Positions 1 through 6,899 of a stretch of 40,922 nt of DNA are shown here, in pieces (within the stretch, counting starts at the first letter, position 1; each line of letters starts with the position of its first letter). The translations under genes and the position numbers were made by a program. Source of the DNA: Streptomyces gilvus (GTDB lineage: Bacteria > Actinomycetota > Actinomycetes > Streptomycetales > Streptomycetaceae); NCBI RefSeq assembly GCF_022513565.1, contig NZ_JAKWBE010000047.1:1-40922 (forward strand), in the 5' to 3' direction. The notes under the pieces were generated by a model that did no database searches, was not told the DNA's origin, and was given only the letters and a program-made list of their open reading frames with translations.

Positions 1-30
1 GGGATCATCCCGGAGGGGGCTTTGTCGTGG
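1..30. repeat. Left attachment-site repeat (att core, truncated by window start)
   Basis: This 30-bp sequence is identical to positions 3159-3188, where it forms the distal half of a terminator just after a tRNA-Arg 3' fragment. Identity stops at position 31 (tgtacag versus gctactg). The natural reading is that an intact tRNA-Arg gene ends just left of the window, and that this is the tRNA-proximal att site of an integrated element. That tRNA is not visible here, so its presence is inferred. The adjacent leftward integrase remnant ends only 33 bp away, the usual position of an int gene relative to its att site. Confidence 0.75.
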
Positions 31-31
31 T

Positions 32-54
32 GTACAGCAGTGAAGTCCAGCAAC
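32..54 (+). repeat. Imperfect 23-bp direct repeat near left end (partner at 2992-3014)
   Basis: The sequence begins gtacagcag and ends cagcaac. It matches positions 2992-3014 at 21 of 23 bases, in the same orientation. One copy lies just inside each end of the att-flanked element, which is where tyrosine integrases usually have arm-type binding sites. The similarity is directly visible; the arm-site role is inference. Confidence 0.5.
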
Positions 55-62
55 GGTCGAGA

Positions 63-540
63 TCAGCCGGTGTCAGTGTCGCTGTCGGCGTCGGTGTCGG
101 TGCCGCCCATCGCGGCGGACAGCTTGCCGAGCGCGGCCCGCACCTCTTCCTCGCTCCTCGGTCTTGGTCTCCCGATGAAGGATCTGACGGCCCGCGCGCT
201 GGATCTGGTGATCGACGTACAGCTCACCGCTTTCGAAGTCGATGGACTTCCAGGTCAGTCCGAGGACTTCACCACGACGGAGCCCGAGGCAGAGCACCAG
301 GACCCAGGCTGCGAACAGCGGATCTTCGCGCGCCACGGAATCGGCGAGGAAGCGCCCCGCCTCGACGACGGACCACGGCTTGATCCGCCGGCGACGAGGC
401 TTCGGGACCTTGACCAGAGAGGCGACGTTCTTGGTGATCTCCTCCTCGGTCACGGCGTGCGTGAACGCGGCGCGCAGGGCGGCGTGCCGCCTGAACCACG
501 CGGCGGGACGGGTACGACCGGGCAGGTCCACAGACTGCCC
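63..540 (-). pseudogene. Tyrosine recombinase (integrase) remnant, 5' truncated and internally deleted
   Basis: Reading leftward, the reverse strand encodes the end of a core-binding domain (HAALRAAFTHAV, then TKNVASLVKVPKP) followed by the start of the catalytic domain with its first catalytic arginine (CLGLRRGEVLGL) and YVDHQIQRAGRQ. After ETKTE the frame breaks near position 155. A second frame then gives a typical integrase tail (EEEVRAALGKLSAAMGG, then an Asp/Thr-rich end) stopping at 63-65. The H-x-x-R box and the catalytic tyrosine are absent, and so is most of the N-terminus. The gene cannot be active. Tail and body lie in different frames, which fits an internal deletion of roughly 170 codons relative to normal integrases (estimated from family knowledge). 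The upstream boundary near 540 is approximate. Confidence 0.8.
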
Positions 541-781
541 GACGCGCCGGAAGCTTACGGGGCCATGATCACTCGCGCCAAAGCAGCGGCACCCCAAAGC
601 CGCTCCGCCGACCTTGGCATGTGTCTGCCACATCGCGCGGGGAACCACGGGGAATACCGGGGACCAGTGGCCTATCCACCTGACGCCAACGGCGCTCCGC
701 CGCAGGTCATCCCACCATCCATCGCCAGGGAACCCAAGCTTCCCAAGCTGATGGCATGCGTTGCTCGGTCCAGCAGCCGAG
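541..781. other. Non-coding or decayed segment inside the element
   Basis: No convincing gene is visible. Open frames continue from the integrase remnant but show no recognisable family motifs. There are short palindromic bits such as cccaagcttcccaagctg near 733-750. It is probably the decayed 5' part of the integrase and its former upstream neighbour. Confidence 0.4.
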
Positions 782-1384
782 TCAGACGAGGTCTCGCCAA
801 AAGGGGACCGTTGCCCTCGGGTTCCAGTTCTCGTCGACGTCGCCGCGTGCCTCGTCGAATTCCTGGTGCATGTAGTCGGCCAGGTCCAGCCCGTAGTAGA
901 TGACATCGGTCTGCCACATCGAGAGCACCGGATGCCCGAAGCTTCCCCGCCCGGCCGGCAGGTATCGGTGGGCGTACACGGGCACCAGCACCGGCGCCGC
1001 CCCAAGATGACGCCTCGCCGCATCCAGTGCCGCCGCATCGTCAGGCGGACGCTCGCCCCAGCCGTCGTACCAGAACCGGTTGTGCTCAATGTCGAGGAGC
1101 ACACCCTCGACCGGCCAGTCGAGCTGTCGACGCAAGCTGTCCAGGTCGCCACCCCGCCACTCCGGCCAGGGCCTGGACCAGGTCTGCCCTTCCTCGGGAG
1201 ATACGTTGACCGGCAGGCCGGCTGCAAGGAATGCTCGGTGATCGTCTGCGAACTCGAAGCCGTACTCGCGCTCGATGCGCGCGAACTCGGCGTCCGTCAG
1301 TCCCGGCTCAAACGCATAGAGGCCCGTCTCTGCCAGACGGCGTGCGGCCTCCGCACCCAGGCGTGTTCCCTCATTGCTGATCAC
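782..1384 (-). CDS. SMI1/KNR4 (SUKH) family protein
   Basis: A 200-residue cytoplasmic protein with no signal peptide or membrane segment. The N-terminal third reads like a SUKH domain: GLTDAEFARIEREYGFEFADD followed by HRAFLAAGLPV, then an acidic/aromatic region (WPEWRGGDLDSLRRQLDWPVEG, then FWYDGWGERP). The late block VYAHRYLP and SFGHPVLSMWQTDVIYYG is also characteristic of this group. SUKH proteins are best known as immunity proteins of bacterial polymorphic toxin systems, but many solitary homologues have unknown roles. Here it sits as cargo in an att-flanked remnant, facing the integrase fragment, with no recognisable toxin gene beside it. It appears full length. The specific role as an immunity protein is inference. 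Confidence 0.8.
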   Translation of the reverse strand: MISNEGTRLGAEAARRLAETGLYAFEPGLTDAEFARIEREYGFEFADDHRAFLAAGLPVNVSPEEGQTWSRPWPEWRGGDLDSLRRQLDWPVEGVLLDIEHNRFWYDGWGERPPDDAAALDAARRHLGAAPVLVPVYAHRYLPAGRGSFGHPVLSMWQTDVIYYGLDLADYMHQEFDEARGDVDENWNPRATVPFWRDLV

Positions 1385-1825
1385 CGCCGCACGTTAGCGC
1401 CAACCGAAGCCCGCAGTCACCCAAGTTGTGCGCGGTCCCCGTCTCGGTTTCCGTCTCATTCAGCACGGTTCACGGCCGTTCAGGGGAGACCGGAAGCCGA
1501 GAGCGAGTGAGCGTCCAGCCGTCCATGAACGCAGGTGAACGCCCCTGCACTCACCCCAACGGCCCACCAACACAGTTGGAAAGCGTGTTGGGACAAGGTC
1601 GACGGCACGTCGGGCCCCGCCAGCCAGCAGACCCGGTCGGCTTGGTTTCGCGGAAGTCGTCACCGGTGAGGCCAAGACCCCCATCCCGATACGAGGGCCG
1701 AGCCCCCCAGTGGAAGCCTCAAGTCCTCCTCAGAACATCCACTTTGTCATTGTCGCGTGCATGATCATCACATACGGTCCAAGAGCTCGATCGCCACGGG
1801 GGCGGTCCACCAGAACAGGTGTCAC
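1385..1825. other. Intergenic region between divergent cargo genes
   Basis: About 440 bp separate the start of the SUKH gene from the start chosen for the exported protein. No ORF here has family features, and I see no clear hairpin or operator. The promoters of both flanking genes should lie here. A less likely ATG at 1757 would extend the downstream gene by 23 residues ahead of its signal peptide. Confidence 0.4.
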
Positions 1826-2491
1826 ATGGGCATCAGCTCACGGCGCGCAATGACCGGCGCTGCCACTGCACTGCTTCTTTGCCTCATGAGCGCGGGCACT
1901 GCCGCCGCTGAGGAGGCGCCGTCCGACAGCACGGCGTCTGAAAGCGCAGGTTCCGACAGCACGACGATATCTGCCGACCAGACGACAGACATCAACGACA
2001 GACAGGGGTGGGAAGACACCGACGATCAACCGCTCAGCGACAAGGCGCCGACCATGTGCGACAGAGCGGAGACGTGGTACACCATCACGTCGAAGAAGGC
2101 CGTCCACATTCCGTCGTGGTGGAACGGAACCAAGTACAAGGATGGACCAGGCGGCACGATGACCGTGTCCGTGACCAGGGGCGGCACCATCTCGGCCGAT
2201 GTAACGGGCACTGGAGAGTTCGAGGCCAGCGACGTCGTTTATAAGGCCAAGGTCAGCGTCAGTGTGAAGATCGGCTTCAGCGTGAGCATCACTACCGGGC
2301 ACACGTACTCTCACGACATCAGCAGGAACAAGTACGGCCATCTGCAGTACGGTTCGTGGGGGTACAAAATAACCTGGAAGAAGTGGCGTTCGAACAGCGG
2401 TAGCCGCTGTAACGCCGTTGAGATCGGTCATGGATCAGCGTCTTTGCCCACGTCCGAGACTGGCTGGAAGTACTGGGAAACCTCGTCATGA
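1826..2491 (+). CDS. Exported beta-rich protein of unknown function
   Basis: I choose the ATG at 1826 because it places a normal Sec signal peptide at the N-terminus (MGISSRRAMTGAATALLLCL, cleavage after GTAAA). The frame also opens at 1757, but those codons lie ahead of the signal. The mature protein (about 195 residues) begins with a Ser/Thr/Asp-rich linker. It continues with CDRAETWYTITSKK, a WWNGTKY block and a long alternating polar/hydrophobic stretch (TMTVSVTRGGTISADVTG, then KAKVSVSVKIGFSVSITTG). It ends in W/Y-rich GYKITWKKWRS and GWKYWETSS. Two cysteines could form one disulfide. The alternating pattern suggests mostly beta structure, loosely like secreted pore-forming or cell-wall-binding proteins. 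I do not recognise the family. It overlaps the downstream lipoprotein gene by 4 bp, and base composition is lower in GC than the flanking chromosome. Confidence 0.75.
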   Translation: MGISSRRAMTGAATALLLCLMSAGTAAAEEAPSDSTASESAGSDSTTISADQTTDINDRQGWEDTDDQPLSDKAPTMCDRAETWYTITSKKAVHIPSWWNGTKYKDGPGGTMTVSVTRGGTISADVTGTGEFEASDVVYKAKVSVSVKIGFSVSITTGHTYSHDISRNKYGHLQYGSWGYKITWKKWRSNSGSRCNAVEIGHGSASLPTSETGWKYWETSS

Positions 2492-2976
2492 CCGACTTGA
2501 GCCTGCGGGCATGGTCCACCGGATGCGCTGTGGCAGCATCGGCACTGTTCTTGGCCTCGTGTACCTCCGGCAGCGGTGAGCCTGCTAAAACGACGTCTTC
2601 ACCCCACGCGGCGAGCGCGTCTCGGACCGCAACCAAGGCGCAGGAGAAGAAGCTCACCGACCAGGCCCAAGCGGCCCTTGCCGCCGTGCACAGCGGGAAA
2701 ATGGTCGAGGCCGGCGCGGAGCGCATGACTGACGGCATCCACACAGAGCCCACGCTGAGCCAGGGCAAGACGTACAAGCTCAACCTGGTGTGCATCGGCA
2801 GCGGCAACGCACGCTTGACGTTCACGCCGGCGAGTACCGGGCCGAAGGCCGATGTGCCTTGCGATCAGTCAGTGGTGCAGCGACGGATCACCGCCCACAA
2901 GATGCCGGTCCGCATCGATGTCGACGGCGTCAAAGGGTCCACAGGTGTGATCGCCTGGCAGATCGACACCGTCTGA
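2488..2976 (+). CDS. Lipoprotein with C-terminal beta-sandwich-like domain
   Basis: A 162-residue protein starting with an ATGA overlap with the preceding gene, so the two are translationally coupled. The signal peptide ends in a lipobox (LFLASC), predicting a lipid-anchored surface protein. A Ser/Thr/Ala/Lys linker follows. The last 70 residues (GKTYKLNLVCIGSGNARLTF, then VPCDQ, then MPVRIDVDGVKGSTGVIAWQI) have the look of a small domain common in Streptomyces lipoproteins, in which two cysteines probably form a disulfide. Function is unknown. The pairing with the exported upstream protein suggests both act at the cell surface as a unit carried by the mobile element. Confidence 0.8.
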   Translation: MTDLSLRAWSTGCAVAASALFLASCTSGSGEPAKTTSSPHAASASRTATKAQEKKLTDQAQAALAAVHSGKMVEAGAERMTDGIHTEPTLSQGKTYKLNLVCIGSGNARLTFTPASTGPKADVPCDQSVVQRRITAHKMPVRIDVDGVKGSTGVIAWQIDTV

Positions 2977-2991
2977 TCGAAGCACCAGTGC

Positions 2992-3014
2992 GTACAGCAG
3001 CGAAGTACAGCAAC
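2992..3014 (+). repeat. Imperfect 23-bp direct repeat near right end (partner at 32-54)
   Basis: It matches the left-end copy at 21 of 23 bases in the same orientation. It lies 16 bp after the lipoprotein stop and about 84 bp before the tRNA fragment. It is a candidate arm-type integrase site, by position only. Confidence 0.5.
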
Positions 3015-3097
3015 CCCAGCAACCGACCACGGCCGACAGCCACTCTGCGAGACCGAACGACGGCCTAAATGACCGCCGTTGACCGTTCTCTGTAGAG

Positions 3098-3139
3098 CTA
3101 CGGATCAGAAGGTTGCAGGTTCGAATCCTGCCGAGTGCA
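3098..3139 (+). pseudogene. tRNA-Arg(ACG) 3' fragment (right att site)
   Basis: Starting at ctacggatcag (anticodon ACG with the 3' side of the anticodon arm), the sequence continues through a variable loop and a T-arm (gcaggttcgaatcctgc). It ends in the 3' acceptor strand cgagtgc plus discriminator A. No D-arm or 5' acceptor strand precedes it, so it is not a functional tRNA. Integrases of actinomycete elements commonly recombine in the 3' half of tRNA genes and leave such a copy at the far end. The element's core therefore runs at least from the anticodon loop through position 3188. Confidence 0.85.
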
Positions 3140-3147
3140 CACAGCTC

Positions 3148-3181
3148 AAAGCCCCCTCGGGATCATCCCGGAGGGGGCTTT
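3148..3181 (+). terminator. Rho-independent-type terminator, duplicated with the att site
   Basis: The left arm aaagccccctcgggat pairs with the right arm atcccggagggggcttt apart from one bulged G, forming a long GC hairpin. The same right arm is present at 1-30, so the original tRNA-Arg terminator was copied along with the tRNA 3' end. Confidence 0.8.
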
Positions 3182-3234
3182 GTCGTGGGCTACTGCGACG
3201 CCGAGACCGTCATCCGCCGTCACTGCGACCATGA

Positions 3235-3315
3235 TTGGCCGATGGGCCGTTCGGCCGCACTTTCACCTTCGCGGACCCGGACGGCTACCAGGTGCCCCTC
3301 CATGGCCGCGGCTGA
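3235..3315 (+). pseudogene. C-terminal fragment of a VOC (glyoxalase/bleomycin resistance) family gene
   Basis: The frame encodes DGPFGRTFTFADPDGYQVPL followed by HGRG and a stop at 3313-3315. This is the conserved C-terminal end of VOC-fold proteins (FTFADPDGYxxxLH). A stop codon lies just upstream in frame (3232-3234), and no start or N-terminal part is present. It lies immediately outside the right att copy. It is a chromosomal remnant, possibly disrupted when the element arrived or was rearranged. Confidence 0.6.
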
Positions 3316-3348
3316 GTCGGGCAGGCGTCCTGGGGGAGCCGAGGGCCG

Positions 3349-3930
3349 CTATGTCGTCGTGGTCGCCGTCACCGCTCGTACCGTGCGCAGCGCGTTCGAC
3401 CAGCTGGTCAGCTGGTCGAGCATCGTGGCGACCGATGCCGGCAGGCCGTCGCCGGGGGTGAAGGTGCCGGAGGCGAAGGCGGGGAGCAGGGGGATGGCCG
3501 GCTGGGTGCGGACCGTGGCGATCTGGAGTTCGGCCAGGACGAGCCGCAGTGCCTCGGCGGCCCGGACCCCGGCCGCCCAGCCGCCGTAGCTCACGATGCC
3601 GGCGGCCTTGTCGTTCCACTCCCGGTAGACGTAGTCCAGGGCGTTCTTGAGGTCCCCGGGGAAGGAGTGGTTGTACTCGGGGACGAGGAAGACGTAACTG
3701 TCGAAACCGTCGATCAGTTCGGCCCACGTGCGGGTGTGGGCGTGCTGGTACTGCTGGTGGTTCGGGTTGCCGGGCTCGTCCAGGTTGCCGAGGTCGTGGT
3801 GGGCGAGGTCGATGAGTTCGTAGTCGGCGCCGCCGTGGGCGCGGGCGGTGTCGAGGAGCCAGGCGGCTATCCGGTCGCCGCGGCGTCCGGGCCTGGTGCT
3901 GCCGAGGATGATGCCGATACGGAGGGTCAT
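3349..3930 (-). CDS. NAD(P)H-dependent FMN reductase / flavodoxin-like oxidoreductase
   Basis: A 193-residue cytoplasmic flavoprotein. The N-terminal phosphate loop (MTLRIGIILGSTRPGRRGD) binds FMN phosphate. PEYNHSFPGDLKNALDYVYREW is the signature of the NADPH-dependent FMN reductase family, followed by YGGWAAGVRAAEALRLVL. These enzymes use NAD(P)H to reduce flavins, quinones, azo compounds or chromate. I choose the ATG at 3930, which directly precedes the Rossmann-like first strand; longer frames run through the divergent promoter. It is transcribed away from the MarR gene across two palindromes, so MarR control by ligand-induced derepression is likely. Confidence 0.9.
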   Translation of the reverse strand: MTLRIGIILGSTRPGRRGDRIAAWLLDTARAHGGADYELIDLAHHDLGNLDEPGNPNHQQYQHAHTRTWAELIDGFDSYVFLVPEYNHSFPGDLKNALDYVYREWNDKAAGIVSYGGWAAGVRAAEALRLVLAELQIATVRTQPAIPLLPAFASGTFTPGDGLPASVATMLDQLTSWSNALRTVRAVTATTTT

Positions 3931-3950
3931 TGCGGCCTTTCGGCGGAGAA

Positions 3951-3996
3951 GAGTTGACGTGACAACTCTAGGAAGGGTGAGTTGTCGCGTCAACTC
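3951..3996. promoter_or_regulatory. Two 18-bp palindromes, probable MarR operators
   Basis: Site 1 (3951-3968) is GAGTTGACGTGACAACTC and site 2 (3979-3996) is GAGTTGTCGCGTCAACTC. Both have GAGTTG/CAACTC half-sites around a 6-bp centre, and their centres are 28 bp apart. They fill most of the 88-bp gap between the divergent oxidoreductase and MarR genes. MarR dimers bind such palindromes, so autoregulation plus control of the reductase is the straightforward inference. Confidence 0.75.
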
Positions 3997-4018
3997 TCTT
4001 CCGGGTAGCCTTGCCGGC

Positions 4019-4525
4019 ATGGTGGAACCCGACGCGCTCAAGCCGGAGGAGTGGGATCTCTGGGACCGGTGGATGCACGCACAGCGCCTGCTCCTTCAGG
4101 AGATCGACCGGCGCTTGCAGGCCGAATTCGGCATCTCCAAGGCGGAGTTCAGCGTCCTCGTCACCCTGCTGAGGGCGCCCGGCCGTGAGGTGCGCGTCGT
4201 GGACATGGCGGATTCGCTCGGCTGGGAGAAGAGCCGGGTCTCCCATCAGCTCACGCGCATGGAGCGCCGCGGGTTCGTGGTCCGTACCGAGAGCGGGGCC
4301 AGTGGGCGGCGTACCGGGATCGGGCTGACGCCGGACGGGCGCCGCCTCGCGGAGCGCGCCGTCGTCGCGCACGCCGGCAACGTCCGCCGCTACTTCATCG
4401 ATCAGCTCGCGCCCGAGCAGGCAGCGGCCGTCAGCGCATGGAGTGACCACATGATCGAGCGGCTCGAGCAGCAGGGCGAACGGGGCAGCGTCGGTGCCAC
4501 GGGTGGCAGCGCCTCTCGCACGTGA
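4019..4525 (+). CDS. MarR family transcriptional regulator
   Basis: A 168-residue winged-helix regulator. Helical N-terminus (WDRWMHAQRLLLQEIDRRLQ), the HTH with FGISKAEFSVLVTLLRAPGR and VVDMADSLGWEKSRVSHQLT, and the wing (MERRGFVVRTESGASGRRTG) are all visible, followed by a C-terminal dimerisation helix. I choose the ATG at 4019 because longer frames cross the operator palindromes. The gene is divergent from the FMN reductase and probably represses both genes through the two palindromes. Ligand unknown. Confidence 0.9.
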   Translation: MVEPDALKPEEWDLWDRWMHAQRLLLQEIDRRLQAEFGISKAEFSVLVTLLRAPGREVRVVDMADSLGWEKSRVSHQLTRMERRGFVVRTESGASGRRTGIGLTPDGRRLAERAVVAHAGNVRRYFIDQLAPEQAAAVSAWSDHMIERLEQQGERGSVGATGGSASRT

Positions 4526-4560
4526 TCGGGTCTCCACGCGTGTGTGTGATGTCAGGTGAC

Positions 4561-4587
4561 AGGCCCCGGAGCGATGCCCCGGGGCCT
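4561..4587. terminator. Hairpin between convergent genes
   Basis: A perfect 9-bp stem aggccccgg / ccggggcct with a 9-nt loop lies between the MarR stop (4525) and the end of the chloroperoxidase-like gene (4613). It can serve both converging transcripts. Confidence 0.65.
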
Positions 4588-4612
4588 TCGGCGGTTCTTC
4601 GGGGACGGACCG

Positions 4613-5443
4613 TCAGGACTGGAGGAAGGCGAGGATGTCCGGGTTGAGGACGTCCGGGTGGGTCGACAACATGCCGTGCGGTAGGCCCTCGTAACTCTTG
4701 AGGGTGCCGTTCTTCAGGAGCTCCACCGTCAGCGGTGCCGAGTCGTCGTAGGGGACGACCTGGTCGTCGGTGCCGTGGCAGACCAGGACCGGTACGTCGA
4801 TCTGCCTGAGGTCCTCGGTGAAGTCGGTCTCCGAGAAGGCCTTGATGCATTCGTAGTGGGCGTTGGCCGCGCCCATCATGCCCTGCCGCCACCAGTTGTC
4901 GATCAGTCCCTGCGACACCTGCGCGCCAGGGCGGTTGAAGCCGTAGAACGGGCCCGAGGGCACGTCGATGAAGAACTGCGCGCGGTTGGCGGCGAGGGCC
5001 GTGCGGAAGCCGTCGAAGACCTCGATGGGCAGGCCGCCCGGATTGCTCTCCGACTTGACCATGACGGGCGGTACGGCGCCCACCAGCACCGCCTTCGCGA
5101 CACGGCCGGGCTTGGCGCGTGCGACGTAGCGGGCGACCTCGCCGCCGCCGGTGGAGTGACCGATGTGGGCCGCGTCCCGCAGGTCGAGCGCGTCGGTGAG
5201 GGCGATCACGTCGGCGGCGTAGGTGTCCATGTCGTGGCCGGTGGCGGACTGGCTCGAGCGTCCGTGCCCTCGGCGGTCGTGGGCGATGACCCGGTAGCCG
5301 TGCGCCAGGAAGAACAACATCTGGTTGTCCCAGTCGTCGGCGCTCAGTGGCCATCCGTGGTGGAAGACGACCGGCCGGGCGTCTCGCGGCCCCCAGTCCT
5401 TGTAGAAGATGGTGGTGCCGTCGTCGGTGATGACTGTACCCAT
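4613..5443 (-). CDS. Alpha/beta hydrolase, non-haem chloroperoxidase type
   Basis: A 276-residue alpha/beta hydrolase. The oxyanion region HHGWPLSADDWDNQM (about 28-42), HDRRGHGRSS, the nucleophile elbow GHSTGGG (Ser97), the acid in HGTDDQVVPYD (about 226-227) and the catalytic His in GLPHGM (His256) are all present. Length and motifs match the cofactor-free bacterial haloperoxidase/perhydrolase/esterase group, which uses the Ser-His-Asp triad. The halogenating activity seen in vitro is often not the physiological one. The ATG at 5443 has ggagga about 7 bases upstream. It is a single gene with no signal peptide. The natural substrate cannot be told from sequence. Confidence 0.9.
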   Translation of the reverse strand: MGTVITDDGTTIFYKDWGPRDARPVVFHHGWPLSADDWDNQMLFFLAHGYRVIAHDRRGHGRSSQSATGHDMDTYAADVIALTDALDLRDAAHIGHSTGGGEVARYVARAKPGRVAKAVLVGAVPPVMVKSESNPGGLPIEVFDGFRTALAANRAQFFIDVPSGPFYGFNRPGAQVSQGLIDNWWRQGMMGAANAHYECIKAFSETDFTEDLRQIDVPVLVCHGTDDQVVPYDDSAPLTVELLKNGTLKSYEGLPHGMLSTHPDVLNPDILAFLQS

Positions 5444-5636
5444 CGCTGATCCTCCGCTCGCCCGGGCGTGCTCCGGTGGCACGGAGGTGTGGGGGCACGC
5501 CGGGATTGACGAATTCACGCCCTGGGGCGCGGTCTGGACGTACCCGGACCACAGTACGCGCGGGCTGCGAACGGCACACCCGCAAACGGGGGTTCCGGAG
5601 GGTGGCCGCGTCGGCCGCGAGGAACGTCCTGGCGGG

Positions 5637-5846
5637 TCAGGCCTTCGTGTCCGCCAGGTGTTGGAAGGCGCGGGTGGTGCGGGGGTGGGCGAGTTCGTCC
5701 AGGAGGTGGCGCCATTCGGGGTCGGAGAGGCTCGGGTGGGCCAGGTCCCAGGCGGTGAGGAGGAGGGTCAGTTCGCCCTCGTCAGGGGGCTCGGCGGGGG
5801 TCTGTAGGGTTGCCTTCGCGGTGGTGGTGGGCTCGGGCGGGTTCAT
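5637..5846 (-). CDS. Small hypothetical protein (69 aa)
   Basis: A 69-residue acidic, soluble protein: Pro/Thr-rich start, then LTLLLTAWDLAHPSLSDPEW and RHLLDELAHPRTTRAFQHL, which look helical. ATG preceded by gaaggga. I do not recognise a domain. It is divergent from the phosphotransferase gene, and the coding pattern looks like a real small gene, but no motif confirms it. Confidence 0.5.
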   Translation of the reverse strand: MNPPEPTTTAKATLQTPAEPPDEGELTLLLTAWDLAHPSLSDPEWRHLLDELAHPRTTRAFQHLADTKA

Positions 5847-5998
5847 CGGATGTCCCTTCGGCGCGTGTCGGCTTCGGTTCCACCATGCCGCTGTGGCGGC
5901 GCCCCCGCCATGAAGCCTCCCACCGGACGGGAGGTGTAGGTGGCCCTACTCCCGGGGGTTGCCCGCACCCCCGAGGATCCGTACCGGATGGTGACGTG

Positions 5999-6739
5999 GT
6001 GAGCGAGGAAGGCCGTACGGAGGCGGAGGTGCCGTTGGCCGGCGGGCGGATCACTCCGGGAGTGGTCCGGGTGGGGGACACGGTACGGCGGCCCGTCGGC
6101 GCCTCGTCCGCCTTCGTCGCCGAACTGCTGGGGCATCTCGCCGACGCGGGTTTCGCCGGCGCCCCGCGGCACCTCGGACTCGACGCCGCCGGACGGGACG
6201 TCCTCAGCTACCTCCCCGGCTGGGTCCCCGCCCGCTTCCAGCACTGGACCGACGCCCAGGTCGCCGCCGCCGGCGCCCTGCTGCGCGCGCTGCACGACGC
6301 CACGCGCGCGTGCCGCCTCGCAGGCGGGCACCCGGTCGTCTGCCACAACGACCCCGGCCCGAACAACACCGTCTTCAGGAACGGCCCGGACGGTGCACCG
6401 GTCGCCTTCATCGACTTCGACACGGCCGCACCCGGCGATCCGCTGGAGGATCTCGGCTACATGGCGTGGACCTGGTGCGTGTCGTCCAAGCGCGAGGCGT
6501 CGCCGGTCGCCGCGCAGGCCGCACAGGTCCGCGTCCTCGCCGATGCCTACGGACTCGGCCCGGACGCGCGTCCCCGTCTTGTCGACGCCATCATCGAACG
6601 TCAGTCCCGTAACGCCCGCTGGTGGGCGGCCAGTCGGCTCGCCCCACCCGCGGTCATCGCCGAGCGCGTCACCTGGTCCGAGCGCGAACACGCCTTCACG
6701 GCCGCCCATCACGGGTCCTTCGCCGCGGCCCTGCGCTGA
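5999..6739 (+). CDS. Aminoglycoside phosphotransferase-fold kinase
   Basis: A protein of about 246 residues. The catalytic loop HNDPGPNN (His116, Asp118) and the metal-binding motif FIDFDTAAPGDPLEDLG (Asp139/Asp141) define the APH/choline-kinase-like family, which transfers phosphate from ATP to a small hydroxylated substrate. The N-lobe is short and lacks an obvious nucleotide-binding lysine motif, as in many members of this subgroup. Starts at GTG 5996 or 5999; I prefer 5999 (MSEEGRTEAE). The long upstream extension of the frame crosses the start of the divergent small gene and looks non-coding. The substrate is unknown, and resistance should not be assumed. Confidence 0.85.
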   Translation: MSEEGRTEAEVPLAGGRITPGVVRVGDTVRRPVGASSAFVAELLGHLADAGFAGAPRHLGLDAAGRDVLSYLPGWVPARFQHWTDAQVAAAGALLRALHDATRACRLAGGHPVVCHNDPGPNNTVFRNGPDGAPVAFIDFDTAAPGDPLEDLGYMAWTWCVSSKREASPVAAQAAQVRVLADAYGLGPDARPRLVDAIIERQSRNARWWAASRLAPPAVIAERVTWSEREHAFTAAHHGSFAAALR

Positions 6740-6743
6740 GCCG

Positions 6744-6792
6744 GGTCCCGCCGGTTCCTGCCGGTCCCGCCGGTTCCTGCCGGTCCCGCCGG
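6744..6792. repeat. 19-bp tandem repeat, 2.6 copies
   Basis: The unit ggtcccgccggttcctgcc occurs perfectly at 6744-6762 and 6763-6781, followed by a partial copy to 6792. It starts 5 bp after the phosphotransferase stop codon. Each unit contains short complementary ggtccc/cgccgg patches, but no strong terminator hairpin is evident. Probably a slippage-prone intergenic repeat. Confidence 0.8.
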
Positions 6793-6899
6793 ATTTCGCC
6801 GGAGTCGTACGGCTCGCTGCAGGCGCCCACGGGTCCCTGACCTGCGCGGATGCCGTCGCCGGAGCCCGTTGTCAGTGGTGGCGTCTACTCTCGGAGGCG

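Noticed and set aside
73..1227. Single 384-aa reverse-strand protein
   Set aside because: Only the part below about 540 resembles integrase. The rest overlaps the SUKH gene in another frame, and the true integrase tail is in a different frame.
3098..3139. Functional tRNA-Arg gene
   Set aside because: The 5' half (acceptor strand and D-arm) is missing.
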